Shown piece after piece: positions 1 through 5,761 of a stretch of DNA of 8,998 nucleotides. The stretch spans positions 1 to 8,998 of the forward strand of contig JBOGFJ010000320.1 in NCBI GenBank assembly GCA_050743385.1. The letters are read 5' to 3'. Below the pieces are notes generated by a model. It ran no database searches and was not told the origin of the DNA. It saw only the letters and a list, made by a program, of their open reading frames with translations. Position 1 is the stretch's first letter; every line of letters begins with the position of its first letter. A program made the translations under genes and the position numbers. This stretch comes from JACDBD01 sp050743385. Its GTDB lineage: Bacteria > Actinomycetota > Acidimicrobiia > IMCC26256 > JACDBD01.

Positions 1-517
1 ACGCCGACGGCAGGCGCGGGCCCGCGACCCCGGCGTTCACGACCACGGGGATGTCGAGGTCGATGCACGTCTGGTACACGGGGTAGTAGCGCCGGTCGTT
101 CACCGGCACCTGCGGGTTGCAGCCCGCGGGAAACGAAGTCACCGCCTTGATGCCGTACTCGTCGTGCGCCTCGCGGATGCGGCGCACCGCTTTGGTGATC
201 TCGTTGGGATCGACCTCGAGACTGGCAGCGAAGCGGTCGGGATGGTCGCGCAGGGCCCGCTTGGTGACGTCGGCGCCGATGCCCACCAGGCCGATCGCGA
301 TGCCGTACCTGTCCATCTCCCCCAGCGTCACCTCGACCGGGTCCTGGCCCTCCTCCACGTAGTTGGGAACCTGCTTGAACATGTACTCGGCCGGGAACTC
401 CATCCGGCCGCTCTCCTCGTCGCGCAGCGCCTTGCGCATGAAGTCGTAGTGACGACGGGCATCCGCGCTGGGGAACCCGAGCATGAGGTCGATCACACCG
501 ATGTCGCCGGGCATCAT
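1..517 (-). CDS. Amidohydrolase-2 family TIM-barrel protein (C-terminus outside window)
   Basis: The first 172 residues are visible; the gene continues past the left edge. The sequence resembles the amidohydrolase-2 family (PF04909, ACMSD-like metal hydrolases and decarboxylases), with stretches such as RDHPDRFAASLEVDPNE (residues 90-106), AVTSFPAGCNPQVPVNDRR (125-143) and YQTCIDLDIPVVVNAG (148-163) reading as successive barrel strands and helices. The N-terminus reads VIDLMLGFP where a typical member has a metal-binding HxH, so the metal site may be altered. The start is the first of two tandem ATGs; it overlaps the marR stop by 4 nt (ATGA), and a GGGGGTGA stretch just upstream can act as RBS, so translation is probably coupled. 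It is the third gene of a likely DUF3291-marR-amidohydrolase operon. The family assignment is fairly secure. The substrate is unknown; an aromatic or steroid-derived ring product is only a guess from context. Confidence 0.85.
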   Translation of the reverse strand, partial: MMPGDIGVIDLMLGFPSADARRHYDFMRKALRDEESGRMEFPAEYMFKQVPNYVEEGQDPVEVTLGEMDRYGIAIGLVGIGADVTKRALRDHPDRFAASLEVDPNEITKAVRRIREAHDEYGIKAVTSFPAGCNPQVPVNDRRYYPVYQTCIDLDIPVVVNAGVAGPRLPSA

Positions 518-1011
518 CGTGCCGTCACCCCCGAAGCGGCCGGGTCGTCGGCAAGAGTGCGGTAGTGCACAGACCGCAGGTCGTCCGCAAGTCTCGACAA
601 CAGCCGCGCGAGATCGGCCCGGTCGGCGGGCGACCACGCGTCGAGCACGTCCTCCATGTGGCGGTCGAGCACCTCGCTGATGCGGCGTCGGGCTGCGCCG
701 CCCTCAGGCGTGACCGACACGTTGGTGACGCGGCCGTCGCCCGGGCTCGGCACCCGCTCGACGAGGCCGTCCTGTTCGAGCTGGCGGATCTGGCGCCCGG
801 TCGCCGCCGGGTCCATGTCGGCGCGGCGGGCGAGCTCACCCAGCGGCAGGGGCCCGTCCTCCTGGATCCGGCGCAGCAGGACGAAGCCGGGCGCCGAGAT
901 CGTCACGCCGGCCGCGGCGGCACGCAGCGCGTGGACCTTGCGGCTGGCATTGAGGCGGAACAGCGCCTCCAGCGCACGTTCGACGGTGTCGAGATCGTCG
1001 TCGGCGGGCAT
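514..1011 (-). CDS. MarR-family winged-helix transcriptional regulator
   Basis: This 165-residue protein has the usual MarR length and layout: an N-terminal dimerisation helix (about 8-32), a winged helix-turn-helix at about 42-105 (GELARRADMDPAATGRQIRQ as the HTH, then LVERVPSPGDGRVTNVSVTPEG as the wing with the conserved D-R pair), and C-terminal dimerisation helices (110-155). MarR proteins bind short palindromes as dimers and usually release DNA on binding small phenolic or lipophilic ligands. The gene lies 11 nt after the DUF3291 stop and overlaps the following amidohydrolase by 4 nt. There is no Shine-Dalgarno before the ATG, but a TAGGGT -10 box lies 8 nt upstream, which suggests an internal leaderless promoter. 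A perfect 11-bp palindrome at that promoter is a candidate autoregulatory operator. The ligand is unknown. Confidence 0.92.
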   Translation of the reverse strand: MPADDDLDTVERALEALFRLNASRKVHALRAAAAGVTISAPGFVLLRRIQEDGPLPLGELARRADMDPAATGRQIRQLEQDGLVERVPSPGDGRVTNVSVTPEGGAARRRISEVLDRHMEDVLDAWSPADRADLARLLSRLADDLRSVHYRTLADDPAASGVTAR

Positions 1012-1019
1012 GGGCCCGC

Positions 1020-1049
1020 ACCCTACGGACGATTAGATGACTGAGTCAA
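1020..1049 (-). promoter_or_regulatory. Candidate leaderless promoter of the marR gene
   Basis: On the minus strand, TTGACT (1049-1044) is followed after 18 bp by TAGGGT (1025-1020), and the marR ATG starts 8 nt later. TAnnnT is the usual actinobacterial -10 form. A transcript starting at or near the A of the ATG would be leaderless, in keeping with the absence of an RBS. The promoter lies inside the last codons of the DUF3291 gene; the -10 box overlaps that gene's TAG stop. Confidence 0.5.
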
Positions 1050-1505
1050 GGAGTTGACCGTGTCCCGGGGCGAGAACCGGTCGCGGAACGTGAACACCTC
1101 CGGCGTCGGCCCGTGATCACGGAGATACCGGAGCCGGTCCTGCGCCTCCTCCACGCTGGGGCGGTGCCCGGCCGGCACCCACCAGAGGGCGAGATACGCC
1201 TCGGCCATCGGCTCGAACCACTCCCGGCGCCGGCGCATCACGTCGCGGTGGGCGCCGCGGTGGGCGAACGCCGAGAGTGCCTCGATCGACTCCCACACCG
1301 TGAGGTTCACGATCAGTGACTCGTCGTCGAAGACCCGGATCGACGTGGCGTCGCCGTCGGCCGTCTTCAGGCGCCACACGAACCCCGGGCTCCGGTCGCC
1401 GAGCTCGTTGATCTCGTCGAGCTGGGCGACGAAGTCGGCCAGCAGGGGCGAGTCGAGCGGCGCCCGCAGCCGGGCCACGTTCACCTGGGCAATGTGATGA
1501 TCCAC
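1023..1505 (-). CDS. DUF3291 family protein
   Basis: The 160-residue product reads as a full-length DUF3291 protein (PF11695), a small ferredoxin-like-fold family related in shape to antibiotic-biosynthesis monooxygenase and EthD-type domains, with no firmly assigned reaction. Recognisable blocks are HIAQVNVARLRAPLDSP (4-20), SPGFVWRL (39-46), LIVNLTVWESIEAL (64-77), RRRREWFEPMAEAYLALWWV (91-110) and HGPTPEVFTFRDRF (131-144). I chose the GTG at 1505-1503 because it places HIAQVN at the N-terminus as in the family; the alternative ATG at 1580 would add 25 unconserved residues reaching across the neighbouring operator. TACCCT lies 6 nt before the GTG, consistent with leaderless initiation. It is the first gene of the likely DUF3291-marR-amidohydrolase operon, divergent from the gene at 1601. 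The role is unknown; a haem- or small-molecule-binding or monooxygenase role is possible by fold only. Confidence 0.87.
   Translation of the reverse strand: MDHHIAQVNVARLRAPLDSPLLADFVAQLDEINELGDRSPGFVWRLKTADGDATSIRVFDDESLIVNLTVWESIEALSAFAHRGAHRDVMRRRREWFEPMAEAYLALWWVPAGHRPSVEEAQDRLRYLRDHGPTPEVFTFRDRFSPRDTVNSLTQSSNRP
1038..1048. promoter_or_regulatory. 11-bp palindrome, candidate MarR operator
   Basis: TGACTGAGTCA is a perfect inverted repeat (TGACT/AGTCA around one central base) overlapping the -35 hexamer of the candidate marR promoter. A repressor bound here would block RNA polymerase, the common autoregulation mode of MarR proteins. It also falls in coding sequence (the tail of the DUF3291 gene), so it may be chance. 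It is shorter than many MarR sites, and the symmetry does not extend past these 11 bases. Confidence 0.35.
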
Positions 1506-1511
1506 GTGCTC

Positions 1512-1517
1512 AGGGTA
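1512..1517 (-). promoter_or_regulatory. Candidate -10 box of the DUF3291 operon
   Basis: On the minus strand TACCCT fits the actinobacterial TAnnnT form and ends 6 nt before the GTG start, so the transcript would be leaderless or nearly so. I see no convincing -35 hexamer 16-19 bp upstream, so this is a modest call. Confidence 0.4.
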
Positions 1518-1525
1518 CGGCGCGC

Positions 1526-1554
1526 TTGTGGCGCGGTCGCGGAGGCCGCAAAAT
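1526..1554 (+). promoter_or_regulatory. Weak candidate promoter of the amidohydrolase-sulfotransferase operon
   Basis: TTGTGG (1526-1531) and CAAAAT (1549-1554) are separated by 17 bp. The CAAAATAGAAC stretch is the most AT-rich spot in this divergent intergenic region. Start of transcription near 1561 would leave a leader of about 40 nt holding the GGAGGAG ribosome binding site. The KstR-like palindrome directly abuts this -10 box, so a bound repressor would cover the transcription start. The -35 matches consensus only in TTG. Confidence 0.3.
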
Positions 1555-1567
1555 AGAACGCGTTTCA
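1554..1567. promoter_or_regulatory. KstR-type TetR operator, full consensus match
   Basis: TAGAACGCGTTTCA matches every fixed position of TnnAACnnGTTnnA, the motif published for KstR, the TetR-family repressor of cholesterol catabolism in mycobacteria. It lies between the divergent DUF3291 operon and the D-aminoacylase-like operon, 33 bp before the ATG at 1601 and over the likely transcription start. The same motif recurs at 8289-8302 and 5041-5054. The sequence match is direct; binding by a KstR orthologue is inferred, as no kstR gene is in this window. Confidence 0.6.
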
Positions 1568-1588
1568 CCGTGGCGCCCAACCCCTCGT

Positions 1589-1595
1589 GGAGGAG
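1589..1595 (+). promoter_or_regulatory. Strong ribosome binding site fixing the start at 1601
   Basis: GGAGGAG ends 5 nt before the ATG at 1601. It settles the start of the D-aminoacylase-like gene over earlier in-frame codons (the frame is open from 1526) and contrasts with the RBS-less starts elsewhere in the window. Confidence 0.8.
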
Positions 1596-1600
1596 TGGCC

Positions 1601-3331
1601 ATGCTCGACTACCGGATCGAAGGCGGGACCCTGATCGACGGCACCGGCGCGCCCGGCCGCCGCGCCGACGTCGGCGTGCGCGACGGTCGCGTCGTCGCCG
1701 TGGGCGAGGTCGACGAGTCGGCGAACGAGGCCGTCGACGCCGACGGCCTCGTCGTCGCGCCCGGCTTCGTCGACCCCCACACGCACTACGACGCCCAGCT
1801 CTTCTGGGACCCGCTGGCGTCGCCGTCGAGCGTGCACGGCGTGACGACCATCGTCGGCGGGAACTGCGGCTTCACGCTCGCGCCCCTCGCCGCCGAGGAC
1901 GCCGACTACCTGCGGCGCATGATGGCGAAGGTCGAGGGCATGCCGCTGCCGGCGCTCGAGAACGGCGTGCCGTGGAACTGGTCGTCGTTCGCCGACTACC
2001 TCGGGCGTCTCGACGGCAACGTGGCCGTCAACGCCGCGTTCAACGTCGGGCACTGCGCGCTTCGCCGCAACGTCATGGGGTCGGACGCGATCGGCAACGA
2101 GGCCACGCCGGAGCAGATCCAGCGCATGGTGCAGCTGCTGCACGAATCGATCGACGCCGGCGGGCTGGGCTTCTCCACCACGCTCTCGTTCACGCACTCC
2201 GACGGCGACGGCCAGCCCGTCGGGTCGCGGTGGGCGTCGAAGGAGGAGGTGCTGGCGCTGTGCGCGGCGGTGCGCGACCACGAGGGCACGACGCTCGAGT
2301 ACGTCACCGACGGGTGCATGCGGGGCTTCCGCGACGACGAAGTCGACCTCATGGCCGAGATGACGCTCGCCGCCCGCCGCCCGCTCAACTGGAACGTGCT
2401 CACCGTCGACGCCAAGGAGCCGGAGCGCTACCGCTCGCAACTCGCGGCGTGCGAGAACGCCGCCGAGCGCGGCGGCCGGGCGATCGCGCTCACCATGCCG
2501 GTGCTGGTCGAGATGAACATGTCGTTCCGCAACTACTGCGCGCTGTTCATGCTCCCCGACTGGGGTCAGGTCATGAACCTCCCGGTGCCGGAGCGCATCG
2601 CGAAGCTGCGCGACCCCGAGACACGCCGGTGGATGAACGAGCGCGCCCGTTCGCCCGAGGCGGGCGTGTTCCGGCGGCTGGCGTCGTGGGGCCGCTACGA
2701 GATCGGCGACACGTTCTCGTCCGCCAACGAGGGCCTCAAGGGCCGGTCGGTCCACGACATCGCCAAGGAGCGCGGCCAGGAGAGCTTCGACACGCTGCTC
2801 GACGTCGTGATCGAGGACGAGCTGCGCACGGTCTTGTGGCCCCTCCCTCCCGACGACGATCCCGATTCGTGGAAGCTGCGCGCCGACGCCTGGCACCACC
2901 CGCTCGTCCTCATCGGCGGGTCCGACGCCGGCGCCCACCTCGACCGCATGTGCGGCGCGCCCTACACGACCGCGTTCCTCGCCGACACGCTCCGCGGTCG
3001 GAAGCTCGTCGGCCTCGAGGAAGCCGTGCACTTGATCACGCAGGCACCCGCCGAGCTCTTCGGGCTGCGCGACCGCGGCGTCGTGCGCGAGGGCGCGCAC
3101 GCCGACCTCGTGCTCTTCGATACCGCCACGGTCGGTACCGACGAGGTTCGTCTGGTCGAAGACCTCCCGGGCGGCACCGCCCGGTTGTTCGCGGGGTCGC
3201 GCGGCATCGAGCGGGTCTTCGTGAACGGCCGGCCGATCGTCGTCGGCGGCGCGACGACCGGCGACCTCCCCGGCACGGTGCTGCGGTCGGGGCGCGACAC
3301 CTACACGGTGACGGTCCCGGCGGGGGCCTGA
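1601..3331 (+). CDS. D-aminoacylase-like amidohydrolase (Amidohydro_3 superfamily)
   Basis: The 576-residue protein has the layout of N-acyl-D-amino-acid deacylases and related amidohydrolases (PF07969-type): an N-terminal small beta-domain (RIEGGTLIDGTGAPGRRADV), a metallo-TIM barrel opening with PGFVDPHTHYDAQ (His60, His62, Asp64), VGGNCGF with Cys89 matching the bridging cysteine of D-aminoacylase, FNVGHCALRRNVMG (His151), GGSDAGAHLDRM with the presumed catalytic Asp442, and a C-terminal part returning to the beta-domain (GAHADLVLFD 498-507, VFVNGRPIV). Where classical D-aminoacylases have metal-ligand histidines (roughly YATH and SHHK), this protein reads YVTDG (about 234-238) and NVLTVD (265-270), so the second metal site is probably lost. 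It is cytoplasmic, with no signal peptide. The start is set by GGAGGAG. The stop overlaps the sulfotransferase ATG by one base, so the two are co-translated. Substrate unknown; the D-amino-acid label should be treated with caution. Confidence 0.9.
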   Translation: MLDYRIEGGTLIDGTGAPGRRADVGVRDGRVVAVGEVDESANEAVDADGLVVAPGFVDPHTHYDAQLFWDPLASPSSVHGVTTIVGGNCGFTLAPLAAEDADYLRRMMAKVEGMPLPALENGVPWNWSSFADYLGRLDGNVAVNAAFNVGHCALRRNVMGSDAIGNEATPEQIQRMVQLLHESIDAGGLGFSTTLSFTHSDGDGQPVGSRWASKEEVLALCAAVRDHEGTTLEYVTDGCMRGFRDDEVDLMAEMTLAARRPLNWNVLTVDAKEPERYRSQLAACENAAERGGRAIALTMPVLVEMNMSFRNYCALFMLPDWGQVMNLPVPERIAKLRDPETRRWMNERARSPEAGVFRRLASWGRYEIGDTFSSANEGLKGRSVHDIAKERGQESFDTLLDVVIEDELRTVLWPLPPDDDPDSWKLRADAWHHPLVLIGGSDAGAHLDRMCGAPYTTAFLADTLRGRKLVGLEEAVHLITQAPAELFGLRDRGVVREGAHADLVLFDTATVGTDEVRLVEDLPGGTARLFAGSRGIERVFVNGRPIVVGGATTGDLPGTVLRSGRDTYTVTVPAGA

Positions 3332-4608
3332 TGACCGGTACCGCGACGGGGCGGCGGCCGGCGCCGGTGCGCATCGACGACCTCGCCGACCCGCGCTTCC
3401 CTCCCGACGTGGAAGCCATGCGGGCAGGGATGGCGGCGATGGCGGCCGACATCTCGCTCGGGCCGGACGCGCTCATGGCTGCAGCCGCGGCCGAGACCGG
3501 GCTCGACGACTTCGGCGCCGACGACTTCCGGGAGCGCCTCGACGTGCTCGGCGGCGCCCTGCGCACCGAGGCCGGCCTGGGCCCGTCCGGCGTGGTGAGC
3601 GCGTACGCGCAGCTCGTGTCGCTGCTGAAGAACCGGCTCCTCATCGAGGACCTGCTCCGCCGGCATCCCGAGATCCACGACGTGCGGATCGAGCGCCCCA
3701 TCGTCGTCTGCGGTCTCCCGCGTACCGGGACGACCCACCTCCACAACCTGATGGCGGCCGACCCGGCGCTGCGGTCACTCCCCTACTGGGAGAGCCTCGA
3801 GCCTGTCCTGGCGGAGAGCGAGCGACCGGGACCGGGCGAGGCCGATCCCCGCCTGGCGCGCACGAAGGCCGCGCTCGACTTCGTGAACACCGCGATGCCG
3901 TACTTCGAGCGCATGCACGAGATGACCGTCGATCACGTGCACGAGGAGATCCAGCTCCTCGCCATCGACTTCTCCACGATGCTGTTCGAGACGACCGCGC
4001 CCATGCCGACCTGGCGCGACTACTACCTCGCGCACGACCAGACGCCCCACTACGCGTACCTGCGGACGGTGCTCAAGGCGCTCCAGTGGCTTCGCGGCGG
4101 CGAGCGGTGGGTGCTGAAGTCGCCGCAGCACATCGAGCAGTTCCCGGCGCTGCGGGCGACGTTCCCCGACGCCACCTTCGTCGTGACGCACCGCGATCCG
4201 GTCGCCGTGACCACGTCGGTGGCGACGATGCTCTCGTATACGGCGCGCGTGAACCAGGATCCCGTCGATCCCGTGCGCATCGGCGGCTACTGGGCCGACC
4301 GCACGGAGCGCATGCTCCGCGCCTGCGTCGACGATCGTGGCGTGCTGCCCGCCGATCAGACGATCGACGTCGAGTTCGACGAGTTCATGGCCGACGACGT
4401 CGCCATGGTCGAGCGCATCTACGAGCTCGCGCGCCAGCCGTTCACCGCCGAGGCGAGAGCGACGATGGACGCGTTCATGGCCGAGCATCCGCGGGGCAAG
4501 TTCGGTGGCGTCGTCTACGACCTCGCCGACTTCGGGCTCGACCGGGAGGAGCTGCGGGCGAGGCTCCGCTTCTACGTCGAGCGGTTCGGGGTCACCGAGG
4601 AGGGTTGA
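3331..4608 (+). CDS. Sulfotransferase-family protein (PAPS-binding fold)
   Basis: The 425-residue protein carries both PAPS-binding signatures of the sulfotransferase family (PF13469 type): a 5'-phosphosulfate loop PIVVCGLPRTGTTHLHNLM (123-141) and a 3'-phosphate segment FVVTHRDPVAVTTSVATM (283-300) with Arg288 and Ser296. Between them are HVHEEIQLL (202-210), which can supply catalytic acid/base residues, and RWVLKSPQH (259-267) with Lys263. About 120 residues precede the P-loop, usual for the long actinobacterial subgroup. The reaction would be transfer of sulfate from PAPS to a hydroxyl or amine of an unknown small molecule. The ATG shares its A with the TGA of the upstream amidohydrolase, indicating translational coupling. 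The 3' end overlaps the convergent merR gene by 17 nt. The frame is also open far upstream through the amidohydrolase gene, but only this ATG gives a normal protein. Some members of this fold are not proven sulfotransferases. Confidence 0.9.
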   Translation: MTGTATGRRPAPVRIDDLADPRFPPDVEAMRAGMAAMAADISLGPDALMAAAAAETGLDDFGADDFRERLDVLGGALRTEAGLGPSGVVSAYAQLVSLLKNRLLIEDLLRRHPEIHDVRIERPIVVCGLPRTGTTHLHNLMAADPALRSLPYWESLEPVLAESERPGPGEADPRLARTKAALDFVNTAMPYFERMHEMTVDHVHEEIQLLAIDFSTMLFETTAPMPTWRDYYLAHDQTPHYAYLRTVLKALQWLRGGERWVLKSPQHIEQFPALRATFPDATFVVTHRDPVAVTTSVATMLSYTARVNQDPVDPVRIGGYWADRTERMLRACVDDRGVLPADQTIDVEFDEFMADDVAMVERIYELARQPFTAEARATMDAFMAEHPRGKFGGVVYDLADFGLDREELRARLRFYVERFGVTEEG

Positions 4609-5020
4609 CGCCCAGCATTTCGCCGGCGGCGCGGCGGCGCACGACCGCTTGGAAGTTGGGGCACTCGATGATGTCGTCGGCGGGGCAGTCGAGGGCGTGC
4701 TCGACCGCGACGCGGGCGGCGGTGGCCTCGGCGATGCGGGCGTCGAGCTCGTCGAGCTTGCGCCGCGCGAGCTCGTGCCACGCCTTCGGCGACTTCGAGC
4801 GGGCGGCGCCGATCGCCCCGATCTCCCGGAGCGTGAAGCCGACGTCGCGCAGGAAGAGAATGCCGCCGACGGCGTCGATCGCGGCGCGGTCGTAGCGGCG
4901 CCGGCCGGAGACGCGGCTCGCGGGTCGCAGCAGCCCGAGCTCCTCGTAGTAGCGCAACGCCGAGGTCGCCACGCCGGTGTGCTCGGCCAGGTCGCCGATC
5001 GTCAGAAGGTCGTCGCTCAT
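4592..5020 (-). CDS. MerR-family regulator with a C-terminal Cys-x7-Cys loop
   Basis: The 142-residue protein has a MerR winged HTH at residues 6-75 (LTIGDLAEHTGVATSALRYY, then YEELGLLRP and SGRRRYDRAAIDAV), a dimerisation helix (about 80-110, WHELARRKLDELDARIAEA) and a short ligand-end loop DCPADDIIECP with Cys112 and Cys120. That CX7C spacing and the CPxDD start resemble the metal loop of CueR (Cys112/Cys120 there too), although the cysteine-histidine tail of CueR is absent and the Ser77 alignment is uncertain. It is not a SoxR iron-sulfur type, which would have four clustered cysteines. MerR proteins activate by untwisting promoters with overlong spacers; exactly such a promoter lies between this gene and the divergent methyltransferase. 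I chose the ATG at 5020 because it gives the standard N-terminus; the longer frame to 5311 would cross the operator and the methyltransferase. Inducer unknown: metal ion, thiol-reactive compound or drug. Confidence 0.9.
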   Translation of the reverse strand: MSDDLLTIGDLAEHTGVATSALRYYEELGLLRPASRVSGRRRYDRAAIDAVGGILFLRDVGFTLREIGAIGAARSKSPKAWHELARRKLDELDARIAEATAARVAVEHALDCPADDIIECPNFQAVVRRRAAGEMLGVNPPR

Positions 5021-5024
5021 GGGC

Positions 5025-5055
5025 TTGACTTCAAGGGTACTTGAACTGGTTGGAT
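5025..5055 (+). promoter_or_regulatory. MerR-type promoter/operator for the methyltransferase
   Basis: TTGACT (-35, 5025-5030) and TTGGAT (-10, 5050-5055) are separated by 19 bp, the overlong spacer typical of MerR-activated promoters. Within and just before this spacer sits the inverted repeat ACTTCAAG-GGTA-CTTGAACT (5028-5047), with seven of eight arm positions symmetric, like other MerR-family dyads. The -10 ends 7 nt before the ATG at 5063, so the methyltransferase mRNA could be leaderless. The MerR gene reads away on the other strand and its own promoter must overlap, giving autoregulation. A TACCCT on the minus strand (5039-5034) is a possible merR -10. Confidence 0.65.
5041..5054. promoter_or_regulatory. 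KstR-type palindrome overlapping the MerR operator
   Basis: TTGAACTGGTTGGA fits all fixed bases of TnnAACnnGTTnnA. It shares its left half (CTTGAACT) with the right arm of the MerR dyad and covers most of the -10 box of the methyltransferase. It is weaker than the other two sites because the variable positions break the extended symmetry (TTG against GGA). It may be a by-product of the MerR dyad or a true second input. Confidence 0.35.
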
Positions 5056-5062
5056 GGCGGCC

Positions 5063-5689
5063 ATGACGGTCAAGCAGCGCGCGATGCGAGCGGTCGTCGG
5101 CCAGTTCCACCGTCCCCATGGGATGGGCGGCCGGGCGGCGGCGTGGGTGATGGCGCATCGCTCGTCGAACCGGGAACGCAGCCGGTGGGCCGTCGGGCTC
5201 CTCGACGTCCAGCCGGGCGAGCGGGTGCTGGAGCTCGGGTTCGGGCCCGGCGTGGCGATCACCGAGTTGGCGCGGCGCGCCACCGGCGGTCTCGTCGCCG
5301 GCGTCGACCACTCCGAGCTCATGGTGCGCCAGGCGCGCCGGCGCAACGCCGCGCCCGTGCGGTCCGGTCAGGTCGACCTGCGGATCGGCTCCATCGACGA
5401 CCTACCGGAGGTCGGCACCGACTTCGACGCCGCCCTCGCGGTCAACGTCCTCCAGTTCTCCGACGACCCGGCCGCAGTGCTGGGCGCGCTCCGTCGAGTC
5501 CTTCGGCGGGGAGGCCGGATCGCGATCGCCTCCCAGCCGCGCTGCCCGGGCGCCACCGCCGAGACCTCGGCCGAGTCGGGCCGGCAGATCGCCGCCCGTC
5601 TCGAATCGGCGGGGTACTCGGGCATCCGGGTGGAGACGTTGCCGCTCGACCCGCCGGTCGTGTGCGTGCTCGGCGTCAGCGACGCGTGA
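5063..5689 (+). CDS. Class I SAM-dependent methyltransferase
   Basis: The 208-residue protein has a Rossmann methyltransferase core: motif I VLELGFGPGVAITELA (55-70) for SAM binding, GVDHSELMVRQA (80-91) whose Asp82 should hold the ribose hydroxyls, then LRIGSIDDLPE (106-116), FDAALAVNVLQF (121-132, motif IV region) and VLRRGGRIAIASQPR (146-160). The N-terminal 40 residues (QFHRPHGMGGRAAAWVMAHRSSN) form a short helical cap common in this small-molecule subgroup. The substrate cannot be told. The ATG at 5063 suits the -10 box 7 nt upstream; an in-frame ATG at 5054 would add only three residues. It is divergent from merR and most likely its target, so it is probably induced by whatever MerR senses. 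Methylation as detoxification of a metal, metalloid or drug is possible but unproven. Confidence 0.88.
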   Translation: MTVKQRAMRAVVGQFHRPHGMGGRAAAWVMAHRSSNRERSRWAVGLLDVQPGERVLELGFGPGVAITELARRATGGLVAGVDHSELMVRQARRRNAAPVRSGQVDLRIGSIDDLPEVGTDFDAALAVNVLQFSDDPAAVLGALRRVLRRGGRIAIASQPRCPGATAETSAESGRQIAARLESAGYSGIRVETLPLDPPVVCVLGVSDA

Positions 5690-5717
5690 CGCTGCGGAGC
5701 GAAGTCGGCGAATCCCG

Positions 5718-5753
5718 TAGCATCCCGCGCGCCGACCGCGGCCCCACGGAGGG
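5718..5753 (+). promoter_or_regulatory. Candidate -10 box and RBS of the FAD oxidase
   Basis: TAGCAT (5718-5723) fits the TAnnnT -10 form. It is followed by GGAGGG (5748-5753), a clear Shine-Dalgarno 8 nt before the ATG at 5762. No good -35 is seen at the usual distance. The gene therefore probably has its own promoter in the 72-bp gap after the methyltransferase. Read-through from that gene is also possible, as I see no strong terminator there. Confidence 0.45.
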
Positions 5754-5761
5754 ACCCCCAG

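Noticed and set aside
1506..1580. Longer DUF3291 start at the ATG at 1580.
   Set aside because: It adds 25 residues without family similarity and runs over the KstR-type operator and divergent promoter; the GTG at 1505 gives the family N-terminus.
1565..3100. A 511-codon antisense open frame opposite the D-aminoacylase-like gene.
   Set aside because: Its product is a repetitive R/V/H/G-rich sequence with no family motif, explained by codon bias of the sense gene.
1528..4608. A 1026-codon open frame running through the amidohydrolase gene into the sulfotransferase.
   Set aside because: The upstream part translates to arginine/proline-rich low-complexity sequence typical of a shadow frame in GC-rich DNA; the amidohydrolase frame has clear family motifs and an RBS. 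Only the ATG at 3331 is used.
5032..5043. CAAG...CTTG dyad as a KstR2 operator (AnCAAGnnCTTGnT).
   Set aside because: The gap between half-sites is four bases, not two, and the position within a 19-bp spacer beside merR fits a MerR operator much better.
5021..5311. Longer MerR start at 5311.
   Set aside because: It would cross the MerR operator and the divergent methyltransferase gene; the ATG at 5020 begins just before the conserved winged HTH.
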